Assembly (NCBI RefSeq): GCF_905475465.1 | Contig: NC_062238.1 | Span: 9,083,368-9,147,367, forward strand | From: Pieris napi | Lineage: Eukaryota; Arthropoda; Insecta; Lepidoptera; Pieridae | Length of the DNA: 64,000 bases | Direction of reading: 5' to 3' | In this document: one piece after another, positions 19,301 through 28,300 of the stretch | How the letters are laid out: every line of letters starts with the position of its first letter | How positions within the stretch are numbered: the stretch's first letter is position 1 | Program-made: the position numbers and the translations under genes | Notes under the pieces: model-generated | The model's input: the letters and a program-made list of their open reading frames with translations, nothing else | Told to the model about the DNA's origin: nothing | The model's database searches: none

Positions 19301-22300
19301 GAGTCCGAGTACCGGCCCCGCCTAAGAACGGAGCCTGTTCCTCACCGGTAGGAGCGCGTCTGTGGATTTAAGTATTTTATTAAAATTGTTTTTAATATAG
19401 AACAATTAATTCATAAAAAGACCGGCAACGCACCCACTATAATGGGTGTCCATGGGCTGCGATGACTGCCCTTTTTGGGCGTCCCGTAGGCTCGATTGCC
19501 TATAAAAAAAATACAATAATATGTTAACCAATTTTGTTTTGCATTTTATTTGAGATATATTTTCATCTGCGTTCTATGATTTTTTTATATCCTGACAATT
19601 TGTTCTTTAATATACAGTATAAACTCTTTATAACTCAAGGCCACGAGCATTGTTTTTCGTTATAGAGAGGTTTCGTTATATTATGGAGCGAAGAGAAAAA
19701 TATATCAATTACAATCATTTCTAATTGTATTACTATCAATAGGTAAATTTTCTAAACACAGGTATATTCTGTTAACTTTGCCTGACGTCTTTTGATAAGC
19801 CAAAATTTTTTGAGTATATTGTGCATCTTGGGATGTGATGGAATAATCTTTATGAAACAGTAAGAATTTTTCTACAACAATCTAAGAATCTAATCTAACA
19901 ATCATTGCACACGTGTTGATGCAATTAACAATAACAAAGGCGAGACGGCTGTTAATGACCTCAGGTGTCTTTCTTAGAAATTTCGGCACCTCAAAAGTTT
20001 AGTTTTGTAAGCTGATTATAAAATTACACTTAAGTATGTTGTTGATATCTAAATATGAAATATTTCTTCGTAATAGACAATGGTTGTTGCGTTATAAATG
20101 TTGTTACTTAATGTTAGTGTATTGTGTTAAACCAAACAATGTAAACCTTTTTTTTACGTTATAGAGAGTGTATCGTTATAACGAATGACGTTATAAAGAG
20201 CTCACATTGTATTTGTATCACAATGCAAATAGTCTGATCAAAATTAAGATGTTTATAATATAAGATAAATTATTAAACTTATATTTTTATTTATTTATAT
20301 CAACACTTCACATTTTCCTGAAGGGGCAGACAGAGACAACGAATGACCACTTGCTACGGTACTGACATACCTGTCTCGCTTCATCCACTTGACATTTACC
20401 ATACACGCTCGTCGGTTATGGGTAATTTGGACTGATCCCTTTTCCACATCCTGGACCCTTTCTATACTTATAATATTATACTCACTTAGTGTTGATATAT
20501 ATCCAAGCGTGAGAGTCGACTAGAACAATAGCGGTGAATAGGATTCCTGCCACTATCGCTGCTAGCAGCTGAAGGGTCAGTGCCTGTAAAGTAAATTTTA
20601 AATAAACAATTTATTAACTGCTTTGAAATTAAAAAAAAAACGACGGGTTCATCGGGAGTGCCGGCAGAAGTGAAAACTTGAATATTGACGTTGTGCATTT
20701 TTGATATTTTGGAATGGTTAGGGAATAATTTTGCACGCATTGTTTTAATTATCAGTATAAAAGTACTATCGTGGTAGAATACAATATTTATTTATTGCGC
20801 TATCGTACACAAACATGACAATTTATATTACATTAAATACGCTACGCCAGCTGTCTACTCTCCATCCGTCTTACGAATTTTCGATCAGGTCACGTGTCCT
20901 GACGCGAGTTTAACATTTTTTATCCATTCAAAAAAACCAAAAAAAGCTGCTAAAGAAGTTTTCACTTCAAAAACAGACCTGGGACTTACGATCTGCGTAA
21001 AATGAAAAATCTTACTTCACAATATGTAAGTATATATTTTTTTATACGCTTTGTCTATAAGATATTTGATTGACCTTCATGTACATAATAGACATTTTTT
21101 CACGAAATACCTGCAGACCAGCATCACAAGCTGCGCGTGCGGCGGTGACGAAATAGGTACGAGCCATGCGACATTCCAGAGCCGAGCTCAAAGAGACAAG
21201 AGCACGCTCTGCTTCCCCTGTACCAGCTCCGAGCGCACCCAAGGCTGGTTGCAGACCTACAAACACGATATTTCCCATCAATTTCTTTCTCATAAAATCT
21301 CCAAATTATCACGCGTCTAAGGAATATTCAAATATAAAAAAAATATTAAAAGTGGGCTGTATCATTATTTTGTCTTCGTTCAGGTTTAGCCAAATTTGAT
21401 CTCCTATTAAAGCTTCCGCTTTGGTCACTATTGTTTTAAAAATGTAAAGGCATGTTTGTTTTCCTTTCACATTTACTTTTATTTATTTATTTCCCACATA
21501 ATTATTATATTTTTACAGCTATTAATAATACGATGGAACTACACAATAATACCTACACCGATACAATTTAAAATATATCCAAATATATAAAAACTATATA
21601 TATATATATATCTTATAACTAATAATATTATTACCCGCTATATATCGCAATCTGAAGACGAATATAATGTAACTTTTCGGCGAACGTCTTTTAGTGTTTT
21701 TCAGAATATGAATATAAAAAAATTGCTTTTATTTCGAAGAAGTTCCTTAAATTATATAAAAGTAATATTTTCATACAATAGAAGTTGTGGTCGACCACTA
21801 GACAAATTAATATTTCTCAAATAATAAAAAAATATTGAAAATGGTATACGCCACTTATGAATTTCCCGTTAAGAACACTCAATTTTTAATACCATCTAAG
21901 TTATCTCAATACTATTAGTATTACCATCTTATGGTCAACTAACCAGGGTCATTGAATAGTTCCGGAGCGCCTCTAGAGAGAATAGCGAGGGCCTGCCTTA
22001 CGGCCACCACCGCGCGTTGTGCGTTCCTCAGTTCCGCTGTTAGCACGTTCTCACGAGACACCTTGCACGAAAGGTAGTAGTGGACCATCTGAAAAGGTTT
22101 TTCATATTCTATCAGGACTTTTTCACTCACTTCATAATAACACACCCCTTTATCTGTACAGATTCATCTTGATCACAATGTATGTATGTATGTATGTATG
22201 TAATTAAAATGGGACCATTAATTGCTATGGAATATTGATTTCATTATTGTGATCCATAAATACCAGGGTTGCATAACTATTACGGATATTAAAATACAAC

Positions 22301-25300
22301 ATTCAAAATTTCGTGGTTAATTCACAATATTAGAGACAATTAATCAAAATGTATATATTAGTAACTGTGTACACTTATGAACGTCAATATTTAAAGAAAG
22401 GAAGGAAGATCTAAATATACATCTAAAACCAATTCCCAAATCAAAGGAATAGAGCTGCCAAGAAGAGCTGGCAAGAAACTCTCTACCTATGTTTTAATTC
22501 GTCAAGTTTTTGATTTACAAAAAATAAAAGATCAGGCAATTATTAGCAACTTCTGTTTTCATTCAGTTCTTCCATTTATATGAAAAGTACGTATATGAAC
22601 GTATACGTTATACATACGTCAAGTGGTAGACGATGCGGTGCGTATAATGCAACAGCACGAGCGGGTTCTTGGCAGGCGTCGGCCGCCGCTACAGATCCCG
22701 CTACCAAAGCCGCACCCGCTGCCCAGCACGCTACTAGTGCACCCAGCGCACATACCTAGTTTAATTAAACGTTTTGTTAAAAATCACTTAAAGAAAGTTT
22801 ACGAGCACAAAAGTGATAACGGAAAGAGAAGTACTGATATCGGAATTATATTTCATCACCTCTTCATTAGAATTGCATTATTGTCTAAGTTTTAAGGGTG
22901 TGAATTCGGATTCCGGGTGCATTAATTATTTTTATATATGTTCATTTAATATATATGTTTATATGTATAGTGAATCAAAACGGGGAAATCATATAAGATC
23001 AGAGTAGATTAGACCACCTATTAAGAAAAAATATCATAGAACCAGAAGTCAGAAGCTAAGACCAGGGGGTGATTTTCTTATTTCGTGATTACGTCAACAA
23101 TAATTATTTACTTTTTTCCACATATTACCCACACATTGTCTATGCTTGTAAACGAAATGCATTTTTGAGGATTCCTACAAAATATAAATACGTTTATGTA
23201 CTATTGTCTATTATTTTTGAGAGCTTTGCTTACTTTTACTACCAAGAGGAGTGGGGGGGAGTAAATTGCAGTAAATCTGCTTACGTATTACTTGAACGGT
23301 CCCATAAGAAAAATCATAATAACACATAAGTAGTATATTACTTACACAAAGCGAGAGCAAAGCAGGTCGCGACCGTCTAGCAGCAGCCGCAAGAAGTGCG
23401 ACGCAAACGGCGCCACCGCAGCACCATCCCGCCATTCCTCCCGCCCAACGAGCTGCCTCCCACACCCAGACACGCTGAAATTATTAATTTATTGGATATC
23501 AGACATTATTTTCACAAAATGTTCAGGGGGATAAATGGGCACTTTAAATGTTAAAAAATCTTATATTCACTGGGTACAAAAAATAATTAAAAGCTAAAAA
23601 GCGCGAACGCTGGTTTTTAACCGTCTATTTATACTATATTTGCAGTACATATATGTTCTAAATATGAAAATTTTGATAAACATAACGAACGAATATATAG
23701 GTCGGTTATCGAAAGCTGGCGGGTTCACAGTACTCACACTAATGCAATTTCACATACAGTGTGTTTTCAAAGTATGATTTTTTGCCTAGTTATATATTTT
23801 AGTCCACTCTGGTTTTAGTAAGGTTGGGTGGGTTGTAAATAAATAAAAATGTGTCAAATACATATAAATATTATGTGTATACGAGGGTGGATCCAAAAGT
23901 TCTAAGCCAGACCAAGAACGTGAAAGAGTAGTTCGTGTAAAATTTTACATTTTTCGACATACGCTCCATCTAGCCATGACTTTGTTGGTCGACAAAACGA
24001 CCTTAGCCGTTTTCGGAGTAGGTGATCCAGATATTTTCCATTGTTTGGACTGTTGCTTTGATTCAGGAGTATGGTGGTGAACCCAGCTTTCAACAAATCA
24101 AAAAAAAAAATATTGGTTGTTTGTAAAGTAGGTTTACGATCGAGATGTTTAGGTGATAACGTCTTATTGGTGATATAAGTTTTTGGGAAGTAAGGAATTA
24201 ATGAGGATAACAATTTTTTCAAATTTTAAATTACTCGACTTACTTACTTATTCGACTATGATATACATTTTTCTTCATACATTCACGGAATGACTGGCAG
24301 CGCTCGAGATGAGACGGGAGATCGGTCGTATCGTATCGATCGTAAATAAATAAATTATTCATTAATTTTATATGAATTACGGCAACCTCAGAGATGGTGT
24401 TAGGGACATGGAATAATCGAAGTTTGTGCCATATCTATTATGACAATTTTGAACCGCAAACTTTGTTGGTGATTAGCGAAGAAGATAAATAGCGCTTTAC
24501 GATAAGTAGGTACTAAAAAATCTTACCAAAAGTTTACAAAAAAAAAATAGATACCTTCATAAAAGAATCAAGGTTCAGCGCAGCCAGCGGGCGCCGCAAG
24601 TTATCGGCTGCGGAGGCAGCAGCACTAGCGTTATTTCTCAGCGCTGACAGTGCTCGTAACAGCGTACCAAGCGCTGTTTGATTTGCAACGGGTGCGTCTA
24701 ATGCGTCCGCAAGACGGGCCAATGGCGCACGCGCTCGTGATCCCATCGCTTCTTCTAGTATACTTGACTGGAATTGGATATAACGTATGAATATTACTAA
24801 AGTTATTGGTATATCCATATAGTATAGCATACAAAAAATCATTAATTACAATAACAATCGCTGAGCTCATTATGTGCACGACTCAAAAACATATTCATGG
24901 CGCACACGCACGGAAACCAATCGCCTATTATAATGTACTCGGAATATATGAACATCTGTTAATGACTGAATAGAATTAGTTTTGATATAATAGCGTAAAT
25001 AGACTTTTAAAACAATATTGGCATACTATCAAGATATGGGCACCAAATATAAAACATTTTATATTACAATATAAGATAATGCGTATTTCTCTTCGAGTTA
25101 TAAATCATTACATACATGCCATGCCATGAAGTATTTAATAAAAAAATACTTTTTGTTACGACCACAAACCTAGGACAGACCCTTTAACAACAATACTTAT
25201 AGAGTAAGATCCCAGAGCGTTCTGACATAACTTATTTTCACATGGATGAAACCTTCACGAATTAGTAACGTCTAGTATACTTTAAATACCTGCCTACTTG

Positions 25301-28300
25301 TGGAGCTTGCCCTGTGACACCTGGGCAGGTGTCACAGGGCAACCAGGTGAGAAAGGTAACTAAAATTATGAGTTATCTAACTTAAATTTGTATGGCTGAA
25401 TTTTATATATATTTTGTAGAATATTATTCTAAACTAGAATTATAACGTGTCAGACACTTTTCATGGACCAGAGCTTTTGTCAGACGCTTTAAAGCTCGAC
25501 AAAAAATTAATGAACTTTACTTATTTTTTCATGTCTGACTTTTAAATATATTATTCAAGTAACTACTACAAAGTTATATTTCATCAGTCAGACAAATTCG
25601 AGTGACCAAACATCCCCTAAACACAAAATTATTCAGCCGGGAGTGCGAGCGCGAGAGCACTATGCGCATGCGTTTCAGAGTAAAAAATTGAAATGTATTG
25701 AAAATACTTATTAATTTCAATCCAAGATTTTTGCATCCTTATTTCAGTAAGATCTCTTATTAAAAAAAAAAGATTTAAAAAGATTCAACCCAGTCAAAAT
25801 GTATATCTATATATTTGTCAAGTTGAATCTTTTTTAATCTCTTTGAGCCATTTATTAAATGCTTCTAATTTTACACAAAACTGCGGCTGAATCGGCATAA
25901 TACCTGATTCTTAACAGTGTTGACAAGAGCGGCGAGCTGGTTTCCAGCCTGGATACTCTGAAGCATGGCGTTGTGAAGGTCGTCGTTGCCGAAGAGGCCC
26001 ATGCCGATTGCGCCGCAGCACAGAATCGACAGTATCATCAGTGATATCTGAAATATTTAATAATATATTGACTTCAAGTGAAAAAAAAAGAGTGTGTGTA
26101 CTTATATACACGCGTTATAAGTTATACTTCTTTGGCGTATGGACAAAACATAACTAAAATGCAGTAGTGATTAACGATAAATATTAAAATTAATCAATAA
26201 AATTATTATTAGTAAATACTATCACCGTCGTATATGAAATTGATTTAATAAAAACACCAAAATAATATTTATTTATTCACACTGTGTAATTGTACTGTTA
26301 CGAATCACGTGTTCTAAATATGAAAATTCTAGAAAATACAACTTGAACATAGTTATACTTGAACTAACTTCATACTGATAATTTTGTGTCACGGTGCGCG
26401 CACATCGTAAAATTTCACTCTCATCAATTTTTCATAACGCGCCTAAAGAAGTATAACTTCAAAAATTATTACAAATTTTAACGACAGCTTTAGGTCAACC
26501 TTTTTAGGTCAGGGCCTCAGATTTATGTATCTGTTTCATGATCATTGGTTTATCTAATAGGCAAGTTGGTGATCAGCCTTCTGTGCCTGACGCACGCCCT
26601 CGACTTTTTTGGGTCTAAGGCAAGTCGGTTTCCTCACGATGTTGTCCTTCACCGGTCGAATGTTAAATGCGCACATAGAAAGAAAGTTCATTGGTGCACA
26701 GCCGGATCGAACCTACGACCTCAGGTATGAGAGTCGCACGCTGAAGCCACCAGGCCAACACTGCTCTAATAATGAAATCATAATCACCATCAGGAAGTTG
26801 GAATTACTGACTAAATACCAGTGGCGCTACAAAGTTTTAGGTCTGGGCCTCAGATTTCTGTAACTTTATTTTTTTTGATAAGTAGGTGGCACATATGTCG
26901 TCGTCTTTTATCGACATACCGGCTTCACGATGTTTCTATACACCGTAGAAGCATGTGTCAAATGAGCACTTAGAAAAGTCTATTCATGATTCGAACGCAT
27001 GAGTCAAGCTAACATTGGAACTATAATATCGTAACAGATTAACTGTATTAATAACTGAAACGTAGATCAAAGAAATATTTGAAAATAATTGGTATCGTTA
27101 TAATTTAAATTTTTCATCTGACTTCAAAGATTCTGCTGATGCTTCGTTTTAAAAGTTATTAATAGCCAATAACTTTTCGTATTACATCTGAAAGAACGTT
27201 AGTCAAGTTAATTGACCCAGAATAAATGAATCGTTTTCTCTTTGTTCTGAAAAATTATGCAGTTGGATAATAAAACCTGGATAATTAATTGATTGACACC
27301 TAATTTTATTCTTAGCAGTTTATTGCCATTTTTCATAAAAAACTGGACTGTGGACTATTGTATACTGTATGTAACTACAACCGTCTCTTTTCAACACAGT
27401 GTAATTACTATTTGAGAGAAAGATACGAAACTTTTAGAATGAAGCGGTATATCTGAAACTTCTATAGCTTTCACAGATAATTAGTAATACGGCATCTCAC
27501 AAAGGTTTGATAGGTTTTGAAGAAATAAATTGTTCATAATACTCTAATCACCAGTTTGTGGCGCGTATTGAATAAATAATTGTCCTGGTGGTAATATGTC
27601 CATATTAACACTTAATAACACTTAAATTTTAATGCCTAACAGATGGCGTTAATATATCGGAATTATATAAAAATGTGTCTTAGCTTGTTGGGACTGATTA
27701 AATGCATTTTAGATTTTTAGAAAATTACTCGCATTAAAAACAAAAATGCCTTATATGAGAAAAATATTGAAATATAAACTAAAATGTCTAAGGATTGCAT
27801 TTTCAAAAAGCATTTTTACCTAAGGCGATCGGACACATTAGCATTACACATTATATGTCCAGAATTTAGGCGAAAAATTCACTCTTATTGGAACGAAGTT
27901 CCTTATCGCGCGTTGTGAAAGGGGGCTAGACGGAAAAAATTCTTACGAAAAGTTGTCACGACACTTTTTTGCTATTTGCAATTGCACCGGTTCTCGTCCG
28001 ATCACCAAAGTTAAGCAACGCCGGGCGAGGTCAGTACTTGGATGGGTGACCGCCTGGAAACACCTCGTGATGTTGGCTTTTTTTTTTTCTTTTCGTTGGG
28101 ACAAGAAATTAAATATTTTTTTGGAATCTCTTAACTAAATTAGTCGTAGTAAACGTACACCAGAATCCCTGTACAATAAATTCGGGGTCCCTAGTTTCCT
28201 TGCAAAATGCAATACCTTTAAAAAATAAATTAATCGAAAGGAACTTCGTTCCGTCCGGGTGTCCCTTGACACCTCTCAAGTTTTTATTAACTATGTGATA

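Noticed and set aside
21051..21399. + strand open frames over Tweety exon 8
   Set aside because: Antisense shadows of a real exon; Cys/Ser-rich low-complexity translation.
27984..28086. Functional 5S rRNA gene
   Set aside because: The first ~25-30 bases, including one strand of stem I, are replaced by unrelated sequence.
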